This document shows, piece by piece, positions 1 to 5,833 of a DNA stretch of 7,821 nt. The DNA comes from an uncultured bacterium (lineage in GTDB: Bacteria > Actinomycetota > Coriobacteriia > Coriobacteriales > Coriobacteriaceae). The first letter of the stretch is position 1, and each line of letters starts with the position of its first letter. The stretch spans positions 1 through 7,821 of the forward strand of contig CAJMOP010000093.1 of the NCBI GenBank assembly GCA_905215115.1, read 5' to 3'. The notes beneath the pieces are model-generated. The model ran no database searches. It was not told the origin of the DNA and saw nothing but the letters and a program-made list of their open reading frames with translations. A program made the position numbers and the translations under genes.

Positions 1-21
1 GGCCCGTGGGTTATACCCTAA

Positions 22-68
22 GAGCAAACCACCCTTTTTAAGGGTGGTTCTGATTTCCGAGCAAACCA
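22..68. repeat. 10-nt direct repeat pair flanking the hairpin
   Basis: GAGCAAACCA occurs at 22-31 and again at 59-68, 37 bases apart. The first copy overlaps the left arm of the hairpin at 27-49. This may be chance, or part of a larger repeated element running off the left edge. There is no gene in bases 1-161. Confidence 0.3.
26..50. repeat. Perfect 10-bp inverted repeat (hairpin)
   Basis: AACCACCCTT (27-36) and AAGGGTGGTT (40-49) are exact reverse complements separated by TTT. A run of U is not found after the stem on either strand (CTGATTTCC on +, TGCTCTTAGG on -), so this is not a textbook intrinsic terminator. It could still end transcription from a gene left of the window, or be one end of a dispersed repeat. 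The window edge is too close to decide. Confidence 0.5.
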
Positions 69-122
69 TCTGCAATTCCCATTTGGCCCATAGCTTTACG
101 TTCTGCTTGTGGCCCTTGCGGG

Positions 123-128
123 TACAAT
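123..128 (+). promoter_or_regulatory. Possible -10 box of the flippase-like gene
   Basis: TACAAT differs from TATAAT at one base. No convincing -35 box lies 16-18 bp upstream; TTTACG at 95-100 is too far away (22 bp). If this box is used, transcription would begin near 135. That would put the upstream ATG at 129 outside the message and leave a leader of about 27 nt before the ATG at 162. Confidence 0.3.
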
Positions 129-152
129 ATGCAAGATATTTGGAAGGTCAGA

Positions 153-157
153 AGGAG
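153..157 (+). promoter_or_regulatory. Ribosome binding site that decides the start at 162
   Basis: AGGAG lies 4 nt before the ATG at 162. The in-frame ATG at 129 has only GC-rich sequence (GCGGGTACA) in front of it and no Shine-Dalgarno-like motif, so 162 is the better start. Confidence 0.65.
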
Positions 158-161
158 CCTC

Positions 162-1466
162 ATGACGGAGTCCTCTCAGCATACATCTAAGCCCCAGGTC
201 GAGGTTGAGGCCTCGGGCGGCGATGACAACAAGGGTGCACGTCGCGGTGCCATTTTTATCGGCGTCGTGCTGGTTGGCTACATCGTTTATCTGATTGTGA
301 CCGGTCAGATGGGACAGTTCTGGGCTGCCATGTCGAGCGTTCAGGCGCCGTGGCTCGTTGCTGCATGCTTTTGCATGTTCCTGTACCTGTTCTTTGGCAT
401 CGTTGCCTATGCGATCGCCGTCTGGCTCGATCCCAATTCGCCCGTCGGCATTCGCGACCTGATCTCGGTCGAGGCGAGCGGTATCTTCTTTGGCAACCTG
501 ACGCCCATGATGATGGGCTCTACGCCCGCCCAGATCTACCGCCTGACCAAGGCGGGCCAAAATGTCGGCGAGGCCGGTGCCACGCAGTTCACGCGCTTTA
601 TCGTGTATCAGTTTGGCCTCGTTGCCTGGGGCGCCATTCTGCTGCTTGCCCGCATGCCGTTTTTCGCCGAGCGCTATGGCGACATGACGCTGCTGTGCGT
701 CTTTAGCTTTGGCGGACACTGTTGCATTCTGCTTGGCATCTTTGCCGTCGCGCTCATGCCCAAGACCGTCACGCGCGTCGCGCACTGCATCATCAATTGG
801 CTCGAGCGAATGGGCGTCTCGGCCACCAAGATCGAGGGCTGGCGTACGTTTGTCGACGGCGAAATCTACTCGTTCTCCGAGAAGTTCAAGCTTTCGGCCG
901 GCCACTTTTCGTCCATGCTGCTCACGGTGGTCATCACCATGTTGCAGCTCGCGTTTTTCTACCTCGTGCCGTATTTCCTGATGCTTGCCTTTGGCCACCA
1001 CGAAGTCGACTTCTTCTCGGTCATGGCCGCGAGCGCCTTTGTTCAGCTCCTGAGCTCTGCTGTTCCCCTGCCCGGTGGCACCGGCGGCGCCGAGGGCGGC
1101 TTCGCACTGTTCCTGGGTCATTTCTTTGGATCGGCGTCGACCGCCGGTTATCTGCTATGGCGCCTCATTACGTTTATCGCGCCGACTATTTTGGCCGCGC
1201 CCCTGCTGGGTCTTAAGAGCGCTCACAACGAGAGTATCCACGCACGCTGGGATCGCGCGATGCGCAAGCTCGGACGAACGCCTCAGACGTCCTCTAAGCC
1301 GGCAAAGCCCCATCCTGTGAATGCGGTTACCGTGGATCCCAATCAGCATGCTCAGAAGGCTTCTGGGGCCGCCAAACCGTCGCATAAGACTTATGTGCGA
1401 CAGACAGGCGACGGCATCCGTGTGTCCCCGGCTGCTTTGAACAAAAAGAAGCTCCCTAAGGCGTAA
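162..1466 (+). CDS. Lysylphosphatidylglycerol synthase TM region / UPF0104 (YbhN-like) flippase-like membrane protein
   Basis: This is a 434-residue integral membrane protein with about eight hydrophobic segments, near residues 30-48, 64-90, 100-117, 146-163, 174-199, 250-277, 284-303 and 329-351. The family signature is visible as STPAQIYRL (120-128) and the glycine-rich loop PLPGGTGGAEGG (302-313). These resemble the conserved loops of the MprF flippase region and of UPF0104 proteins. The catalytic aminoacyl-transfer domain of full MprF is absent. The C-terminus is instead a soluble basic tail of about 80 residues rich in Lys, Pro, Ser and Ala, ending KKKLPKA. The family is thought to move or bind lipids or lipid-linked sugars; the substrate here cannot be read from sequence. 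An alternative ATG at 129 would add 11 residues (MQDIWKVRRSL) but lacks a ribosome binding site. The next gene starts 118 bp downstream with its own binding site, so it may be transcribed separately. The family call is fairly sure and the function is not. Confidence 0.82.
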   Translation: MTESSQHTSKPQVEVEASGGDDNKGARRGAIFIGVVLVGYIVYLIVTGQMGQFWAAMSSVQAPWLVAACFCMFLYLFFGIVAYAIAVWLDPNSPVGIRDLISVEASGIFFGNLTPMMMGSTPAQIYRLTKAGQNVGEAGATQFTRFIVYQFGLVAWGAILLLARMPFFAERYGDMTLLCVFSFGGHCCILLGIFAVALMPKTVTRVAHCIINWLERMGVSATKIEGWRTFVDGEIYSFSEKFKLSAGHFSSMLLTVVITMLQLAFFYLVPYFLMLAFGHHEVDFFSVMAASAFVQLLSSAVPLPGGTGGAEGGFALFLGHFFGSASTAGYLLWRLITFIAPTILAAPLLGLKSAHNESIHARWDRAMRKLGRTPQTSSKPAKPHPVNAVTVDPNQHAQKASGAAKPSHKTYVRQTGDGIRVSPAALNKKKLPKA

Positions 1467-1571
1467 TGGTTGGTCGTGCGTTCTTCATGTTGCCGGGCTT
1501 TTTTGTGCCGGATGGGGGATAATCCTCTTACGTAGATTAACTCTCATTTGTTGATGAATGCTTGCATTCCG

Positions 1572-1577
1572 AAGGGA
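1572..1577 (+). promoter_or_regulatory. Ribosome binding site that decides the TetR start at 1585
   Basis: AAGGGA sits 7 nt before the ATG at 1585. The in-frame ATG at 1558 is preceded by an AT-rich stretch (CTCATTTGTTG) with no Shine-Dalgarno motif, and would add nine residues of unlikely content (MLAFRRDTP). Confidence 0.6.
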
Positions 1578-1584
1578 CACGCCC

Positions 1585-2196
1585 ATGGCCACCAGCAAAC
1601 CGCGTATTGATCGCCGCATCGTTCGCAGCCGCAATGCTATCCTTTCTGCGTTTGAGCGCCTGTTGATGGAAAAGCCGCTGGCAGACATTACGGTGAGTGC
1701 CATCGCGCGTGAGGCAAATGTCGACCGTAAGACCTTTTACGTGCACTTTGGTACGGTTGACGGCCTGCTCGATGCCATTGCCGTTGATGTGGTGGAGATG
1801 ATTGTCGACTCGGTCGAGAAAACGCTTACTTCCATGAACGGCGACACCAACGAGCGCGCCCTGGGCGCGGCGGCGACCTTCTTTAAAACCGTTAACGAGG
1901 CGCTATGCAACAACCTGGTGCTCAATCGTCAGCTGATCGAGAATATTCCGCTCGACGATTTTATGGCTCGTCTTCGTGTGCCGCTCGAGCACGAGATTGC
2001 CGAGCGCGACTTGCTGCCCCACGGCCTCAAGGACGAGATGTTCGACTACTATCTGGCGTTTTTGCTTTCGGGCATTATCGGCATTTACCGTACGTGGGCG
2101 CTCTCCGATGGCTCGGTGCCCATCGAGCGCATCTCGGAGGTCGCAAACAATCTGACGTTGAACGGACTATCGAGTCTGGAATCTCGTTTCGAATAG
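1585..2196 (+). CDS. TetR/AcrR family transcriptional regulator
   Basis: This 203-residue protein has a typical TetR N-terminus. A first helix around residues 18-31 (RNAILSAFERLLME) is followed by the helix-turn-helix at about 36-62, with TVSAIAREANVD, then KTFYVHFGTVDGLL. The KTFYVHF segment is the family's hallmark recognition-helix region. The remaining ~140 residues are helical and form the ligand-binding and dimerisation part; they resemble the TetR-like C-terminal domains of DhaS-type regulators, but the ligand is not evident. Length is normal for the family. It probably binds DNA as a dimer and represses until a small molecule binds. It is convergent with the MacAB-like operon and lies 118 bp after the flippase-like gene. 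Targets could be either neighbour, itself, or something elsewhere. The ATG at 1558 is a possible but less supported start. No clear promoter was found in 1467-1584. Confidence 0.9.
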   Translation: MATSKPRIDRRIVRSRNAILSAFERLLMEKPLADITVSAIAREANVDRKTFYVHFGTVDGLLDAIAVDVVEMIVDSVEKTLTSMNGDTNERALGAAATFFKTVNEALCNNLVLNRQLIENIPLDDFMARLRVPLEHEIAERDLLPHGLKDEMFDYYLAFLLSGIIGIYRTWALSDGSVPIERISEVANNLTLNGLSSLESRFE

Positions 2197-2208
2197 CACG
2201 AGCGCCTT

Positions 2209-2294
2209 ATCCCCCATGAGTTGCGGTGAAATAAGGACTGAATAGGCCTTTGAACAGCTTAAACACTCCCTATTTCACCGCAACTCGGGGGGAT
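2209..2294. repeat. 86-nt near-complete palindrome between convergent genes
   Basis: Perfect 16-bp arms, GAGTTGCGGTGAAATA (2218-2233) and TATTTCACCGCAACTC (2271-2286), are extended outward by ATCCCCC (2209-2215) and GGGGGAT (2288-2294), across a small AT/G bulge. Inside, three short pairings (2235-2237 with 2267-2269, 2239-2240 with 2264-2265, 2243-2247 with 2257-2261) leave a loop of about 9 nt (2248-2256). It fills most of the gap between the regulator's stop at 2196 and the permease's stop at 2299. It could act as a two-way transcription barrier, but there is no U-run after the stem on either strand. A small dispersed element of the REP or MITE type is equally possible. No target-site duplication is obvious. 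Confidence 0.8.
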
Positions 2295-2298
2295 TGCA

Positions 2299-3513
2299 TT
2301 ACTGGTAACGCAGGCACTCGACTGGATCGAGCTTGGCGGCGCGGCGGGCGGGGTAGAAGCCAAAGATTACGCCGATGCCGACTGAAACCGCAAAGGCGAG
2401 CAACACCGTCGTAAGGGAAAAGCTCGGCGTAATCGTCCCGCTGGCTCCAAACTCGCTCATAATGCTCGAGTTGGCGGCAAAAAACGCGAGCCCCCATGCC
2501 AGCAGATAGCCGATCACAACACCGAGAATGCCGCCGGTGATGCACAGTGCCGAGGATTCGGCCAAAAACTGAGAGGTGATATCACGTCGGCTTGCACCAA
2601 GCGCGCGGCGAATACCGATCTCGCGGATACGCTCGGTCACATTGGTGAGCATCATGTTCATGATGCCGATACCGCCCACGAGCAGCGAAATACTGGCAAC
2701 GGCGCCCATGATGAGCGAGAAGGCGCCCATAAAGGAATTGAGGGAGTCGATAGCGCTTTTCATGGAGCTTACCGATACGCTATCGTACTCGTCGTCCTTC
2801 GAGATGCCCTTTATGCTACGCACCTTGGACTCGATGGTCTTGCAGAGCTTATCCATATCCGTGCCTTCGGCGGCGAGCGCCGTCACGCTCGGAAACGACG
2901 GATTGTCATCGCCGTAGAGCTCGGCGATCGCGGCCCGTGGCATGTACAGGTTCAGCGAACCCATGGATTCGCTGCCACCATCGATAACGCCGACAATTTG
3001 CACTTCTCCGCTCGACACCTTGATGGTCTTGCCGAGTGCGTCCTGTTCGTTACCGTACAGTTGCTCGGCACCGCCGCGGCCGATGAGCGCCACGCGCGCA
3101 CCGGATTTCGACTCGATACCGTTGTAGGTGCGCCCTGCGACGATCTTGCTGGCGCCCACGGCATCGAGCATGTCACTATCGACGCCGTGTGCCATGACGG
3201 TATAGCTTTTATCCCCGACTTTGTACTCGGAATAGGCACTGTCGACAATGCCGATCTGCTCGATTTGCGGCACCATCTTACGCAGTTTCTCGACGTCCGA
3301 ATCGGTGAGCTCTTGGGACGAATAGATCTGCACCATGCGGGCGGCGTTAAGACCCAGGCTGTTGACTAGGCTGTTTTGGATGCCTCCGATAAGCGAGGTC
3401 ATGGCTATGACCGACGCGATTCCAATGACGATGCCCAGGATGGTGAGCAGGCTGCGTCCCTTGTTGGCCTCGAGCGAGTGAAGGGCTTCTTGGACGAGAT
3501 CGCGGGTGCTCAT
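2299..3513 (-). CDS. MacB/FtsX-type ABC transporter permease
   Basis: This 404-residue protein is the membrane subunit of a MacB-like (type VII, mechanotransmission) ABC system. One N-terminal membrane helix at 21-43 (after the typical EALHSLEANKGRS) is followed by an extracytoplasmic MacB_PCD-like domain at about 44-262. Three more helices lie at about 265-290, 321-346 and 365-388 in the FtsX-like domain. The hallmark cytoplasmic loop TERIREIGIRRALGASRRDI is at 293-312 and the family-typical end FYPARRAAKLDPVECLRY at 386-403. Unlike E. coli MacB, the ATPase is a separate protein. The ATG overlaps the ATPase stop as ATGA, and AAAGGAG lies 7 nt upstream, so translation is coupled. It would work as a dimer with the ATPase and the adaptor encoded upstream, transmitting motion to the outside face rather than transporting through the membrane. 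The substrate (peptide, lipoprotein or antimicrobial) is unknown. Confidence 0.93.
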   Translation of the reverse strand: MSTRDLVQEALHSLEANKGRSLLTILGIVIGIASVIAMTSLIGGIQNSLVNSLGLNAARMVQIYSSQELTDSDVEKLRKMVPQIEQIGIVDSAYSEYKVGDKSYTVMAHGVDSDMLDAVGASKIVAGRTYNGIESKSGARVALIGRGGAEQLYGNEQDALGKTIKVSSGEVQIVGVIDGGSESMGSLNLYMPRAAIAELYGDDNPSFPSVTALAAEGTDMDKLCKTIESKVRSIKGISKDDEYDSVSVSSMKSAIDSLNSFMGAFSLIMGAVASISLLVGGIGIMNMMLTNVTERIREIGIRRALGASRRDITSQFLAESSALCITGGILGVVIGYLLAWGLAFFAANSSIMSEFGASGTITPSFSLTTVLLAFAVSVGIGVIFGFYPARRAAKLDPVECLRYQ

Positions 3514-4283
3514 GCCTTCGCTCCTTTCGGCTGATTGGTGGTTGTAGAAATCACGGGTAGATTGTTGACGGCCCCGCGGAGCGTATTCGGTGTATGCGCG
3601 ATATATGCACCGTCGTGAATCCGTCCGTCGCGAATGGTTACGGCGCGGTCGGCCTCGGCGGCAATGCCGGGATCATGCGTGATGAGCACGATGGTCTTGC
3701 CGCGCTCCTGGAGCTTGTGGAAGGTCTCCATCACGAGCGCTCCGGTGGCGGAGTCCAGGTTTCCCGTCGGTTCATCGGCCAAGATGATGGGCGGGTCGTT
3801 GACGAGGGCGCGCGCGATGGCGACGCGCTGCATCTGTCCGCCCGAGAGCTCGGAGATGCGATGGTCCCAATGGTCGACCGGCAGCGTGACGGCTTGCAGC
3901 GCATGGACGGCGCGCATCTCACGCTGAGCCCGCGGCACGTTGGTGTACGACAGCGGCAGCATGACGTTTTCGATCACCGTCAGGCGCGGCAGCAGGTTAA
4001 AGCTCTGAAAGACAAAGCCGATGCTCAGGGCGCGGACTTCGGTGAGCTCGTCATCGTCGAGCTCCGCCACGTTGAGGCCCTGCAGGTAGTAATCGCCTGC
4101 CGTCGGCTTGTCCAGGCAGCCCAGGATGTTCATGAGCGTCGACTTGCCCGAGCCCGAGGGGCCGGTGATGGCGACGAACTCACCGGGATCTACTGCCAGG
4201 CTTACGTTATGCAGGATGTGGGCGCAACCGGCCTCGCTCTCAAAGATGCGGTGCACGTTGCGGATGTCGATGACGGGACGCAT
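3510..4283 (-). CDS. MacB/LolD-type ABC transporter ATP-binding protein
   Basis: This 257-residue cytoplasmic ATPase has every catalytic motif intact: Walker A GPSGSGKST (41-49), Q-loop Gln93 in VFQSFNLLPRLT, the ABC signature LSGGQMQRVAIARAL (146-160), Walker B IILADEP with catalytic Glu171, the D-loop GNLDSATG and the H-loop His203 in LITHD. The FNLLP/LTVIENV region and overall pattern are those of the LolD/MacB/FtsE branch that partners FtsX-type permeases. A C-terminal extension of about 30 residues after the usual IRDGRI (217-222) is hydrophilic and has no recognised domain. Its ATG overlaps the adaptor's TAA by one base (TAATG), with GAGGG just upstream, and its stop overlaps the permease start. 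It powers the transporter encoded by this three-gene operon. Confidence 0.95.
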   Translation of the reverse strand: MRPVIDIRNVHRIFESEAGCAHILHNVSLAVDPGEFVAITGPSGSGKSTLMNILGCLDKPTAGDYYLQGLNVAELDDDELTEVRALSIGFVFQSFNLLPRLTVIENVMLPLSYTNVPRAQREMRAVHALQAVTLPVDHWDHRISELSGGQMQRVAIARALVNDPPIILADEPTGNLDSATGALVMETFHKLQERGKTIVLITHDPGIAAEADRAVTIRDGRIHDGAYIAHTPNTLRGAVNNLPVISTTTNQPKGAKA

Positions 4284-5704
4284 TACTTGCCCTCGTCGGC
4301 AGGCATGTTGTCGCCGCCGTCTGCCGTCATGCCTGTGCCGGTATCCGTCACGATGGTGTCGCCGTCGCGTAGCTTGGTAACCGGGACGTCTGGGTTGATC
4401 TCGTTGCCCTGGTCGTCGCGCTTGACCTGCGTTTTGCCGACCACGGCGTCGTTATCGTTTTGCGTCACGACGGTCACCTTCACGCGGCGCGCCTTTTTGC
4501 CTTCCGAATCGGTGGCCAGATTGACGTAATAGTGCTCGCCATCTTCGGTCATCAGCGCCATGGTCGGCACCATCACCACGTCGTCGAGCTTCTCGGTCAC
4601 TACCGAGACCTCGGCAGTCATACCCGGCTTAAGGCGACTGTCGGGTGCTTCGATGAGGATGTCGACGTTAAAGGTCACGCTGCCGCCGCTCCCGGAGGAG
4701 GAGTCGGAGTTTGCCACCGAGGCGATAGCCGTGACGGTGCCTTGGCTCACGATATCGGGAAACGCGGGATAGGTCACGTTGGCGCTTTGGCCCACGGCAA
4801 TTTTGGCGATATCCTTTTCGCCCACCTGAACCGTCACCTTCATCTTGGACAGGTCAGCGATTTGCATGCACTGTTTGCCGCCGCTCGTGTCGCCTTCGCC
4901 CATGATCATGCCTCCTGTTACCGTGGCGCCCACCTTGGCGTTGAGCTCCACGATGTTGCCCGAGCTCGGGGCCGTGACCGTACGGCTGGCGGCCTTGGCG
5001 TTAGCCTGATCGAGGTTTGCCTGGGCCGATGCGAGGCTGCGCTGCGCGGCCGATACGGCGTTCGTGTCCGCTGATGCGGCGGAGACGCCAGTCGCTGCGG
5101 AAGCTCCATCGACATCCGTCGTTGGGGCGGCCTGCGCGGCAGCTGCGGCTTTCTTCGCGTTGGCGAGGTCTTCCTGTGCCGCTGTCACCGCGCGCTGCGC
5201 CTCGGCAACGTTGCGATCGAGCTCGTCGTTTTTAATGGTCATGAGCACGTCGCCCTCGTTGACGGACCGGCCGGCTTGCACGTTGATTGATGCCACCGTT
5301 CCGTCGACAGAAGGGGAGACCACCGAAGCCGAGATGGGCTTGAGCTGGCCTTTAGCCTCGACGGTGGTCGTAAACGTGCCCTCGGTGACCATGTCGGTCA
5401 CCGGCCCGTTGGTTCCTGCGGGCCGTGCGTTGATGACTGAGGTCACGACAACGGCGATGAGCACAATGGCGGCCACGACGCCGGCCGCAATGCCGCGCCG
5501 GATGAGCTTTTTGCGCCGACGCTCGGCACGCTTCGCTTTGAGTTTGGCGTAGGCCTCTTCGTCAGAAATCTCGGTTGTATCGCTTGTGCTGCCGTTTTGC
5601 CGTGCGGCGTGCACGTTTGTTATGAGGGGAAGTGTTTCGGTGGCACCCTCGGGCACTCGCTCGGCATCATTCGGTCCCGGGGTAATGGTGGGGACATTCG
5701 ACAT
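4283..5704 (-). CDS. MacA-like (HlyD/RND-adaptor type) membrane fusion protein
   Basis: This 473-residue membrane-anchored adaptor has a cytoplasmic N-terminus of about 69 residues ending in a very basic stretch (KAKRAERRRKKLIRR), then one membrane helix at about 71-92. Outside the cell lie a first lipoyl half at about 125-157 (SPSVDGTVASINVQAGRSVNEGD pattern), an Ala/Gln-rich coiled coil at about 160-235, a second lipoyl half at about 242-262 (TAPSSGNIVELNAKVGATV pattern), a beta-barrel-like region at about 288-370 with LKPGMTAEV, and a membrane-proximal C-terminus ending in acidic residues. The coiled coil is broken by an Ala/Thr/Ser/Asp-rich stretch at about 189-216. It is the first gene of the operon, with AAGGAG 6 nt before the ATG. 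It should bridge substrate capture and the permease on the outside. A Gram-positive envelope would not need a TolC-type exit duct, and none is encoded here. Confidence 0.9.
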   Translation of the reverse strand: MSNVPTITPGPNDAERVPEGATETLPLITNVHAARQNGSTSDTTEISDEEAYAKLKAKRAERRRKKLIRRGIAAGVVAAIVLIAVVVTSVINARPAGTNGPVTDMVTEGTFTTTVEAKGQLKPISASVVSPSVDGTVASINVQAGRSVNEGDVLMTIKNDELDRNVAEAQRAVTAAQEDLANAKKAAAAAQAAPTTDVDGASAATGVSAASADTNAVSAAQRSLASAQANLDQANAKAASRTVTAPSSGNIVELNAKVGATVTGGMIMGEGDTSGGKQCMQIADLSKMKVTVQVGEKDIAKIAVGQSANVTYPAFPDIVSQGTVTAIASVANSDSSSGSGGSVTFNVDILIEAPDSRLKPGMTAEVSVVTEKLDDVVMVPTMALMTEDGEHYYVNLATDSEGKKARRVKVTVVTQNDNDAVVGKTQVKRDDQGNEINPDVPVTKLRDGDTIVTDTGTGMTADGGDNMPADEGK

Positions 5705-5734
5705 GGCGTCTCCTTAATAGAAAGTTCCTCGATA

Positions 5735-5740
5735 ATTATA
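5735..5740 (-). promoter_or_regulatory. Possible -10 box (TATAAT) of the MacAB-like operon
   Basis: A perfect TATAAT is read on the - strand at 5740-5735, 30 nt upstream of the adaptor ATG. No -35 match lies at 16-18 bp, where the sequence is GC-rich. A second candidate is CTAACA (5793-5788), 17 bp, TATATG (5770-5765). The TATAAT overlaps the inner arm of the palindrome at 5737-5770, so binding there would block the promoter. Confidence 0.4.
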
Positions 5741-5770
5741 TGCGCCCGTCGCGATGGCCGGGCGCATATA
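5737..5770. promoter_or_regulatory. 12-bp-arm palindrome: operator or terminator candidate
   Basis: TATATGCGCCCG (5737-5748) and CGGGCGCATATA (5759-5770) are exact inverted copies around a 10-nt centre. It lies between the transpeptidase stop (5834) and the adaptor start (5704). As RNA on the - strand it is a GC-rich hairpin followed by AUUAUCG, a weak terminator tail at best. As DNA it covers the presumed promoter of the transporter operon, as a repressor operator would. The sequence alone does not decide between these. Confidence 0.6.
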
Positions 5771-5782
5771 GCGGTATCTTTC

Positions 5783-5810
5783 GGAACTGTTAGATTGGAG
5801 CGTCAGTTCC
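5783..5810. promoter_or_regulatory. 7-bp dyad GGAACTG / CAGTTCC, possible regulator site
   Basis: GGAACTG (5783-5789) and CAGTTCC (5804-5810) form an inverted repeat with centres 21 bp apart, about two helical turns. A third half-copy, AGTTCC, sits at 5723-5728 close to the adaptor's ribosome binding site. This spacing suits a dimeric DNA-binding protein, but 7-bp arms can arise by chance. Confidence 0.3.
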
Positions 5811-5833
5811 CCGTTGTGTGAAGGCGTGTTTCC

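Noticed and set aside
96..1121. Long open frame of 341 codons on the - strand
   Set aside because: It is antisense to the flippase-like gene, is rich in His, Gln, Arg and Asp with no hydrophobic or domain pattern, and has no ribosome binding site. It is a by-product of GC-rich codon use.
1491..1512. CCGG, a T-rich stretch, CCGG after the flippase-like gene as a terminator
   Set aside because: Only four base pairs can form and the six T residues lie in the loop rather than after the stem, so it does not fit an intrinsic terminator.
1518..1523. GATAAT as a -10 box for the TetR gene
   Set aside because: No -35-like sequence lies at a workable distance; TTGCCG at 1490 would need a 22-bp spacer. 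Too weak to list.
3594..4529. Open frame of 311 codons on the + strand
   Set aside because: It is antisense to the ATPase and the adaptor, both of which have intact family motifs. No recognisable domain is present in the + strand product.
4460..5552. Two open frames of 204 and 162 codons on the + strand
   Set aside because: Both are antisense to the MacA-like adaptor, with skewed composition (His/Arg-rich, and Ser/Thr/Ala-rich) and no start signals.
5705..5833. Riboswitch or small RNA in the gap before the adaptor gene
   Set aside because: The two dyads do not form any riboswitch architecture I recognise, and the region is short. A promoter with operators is the simpler reading.
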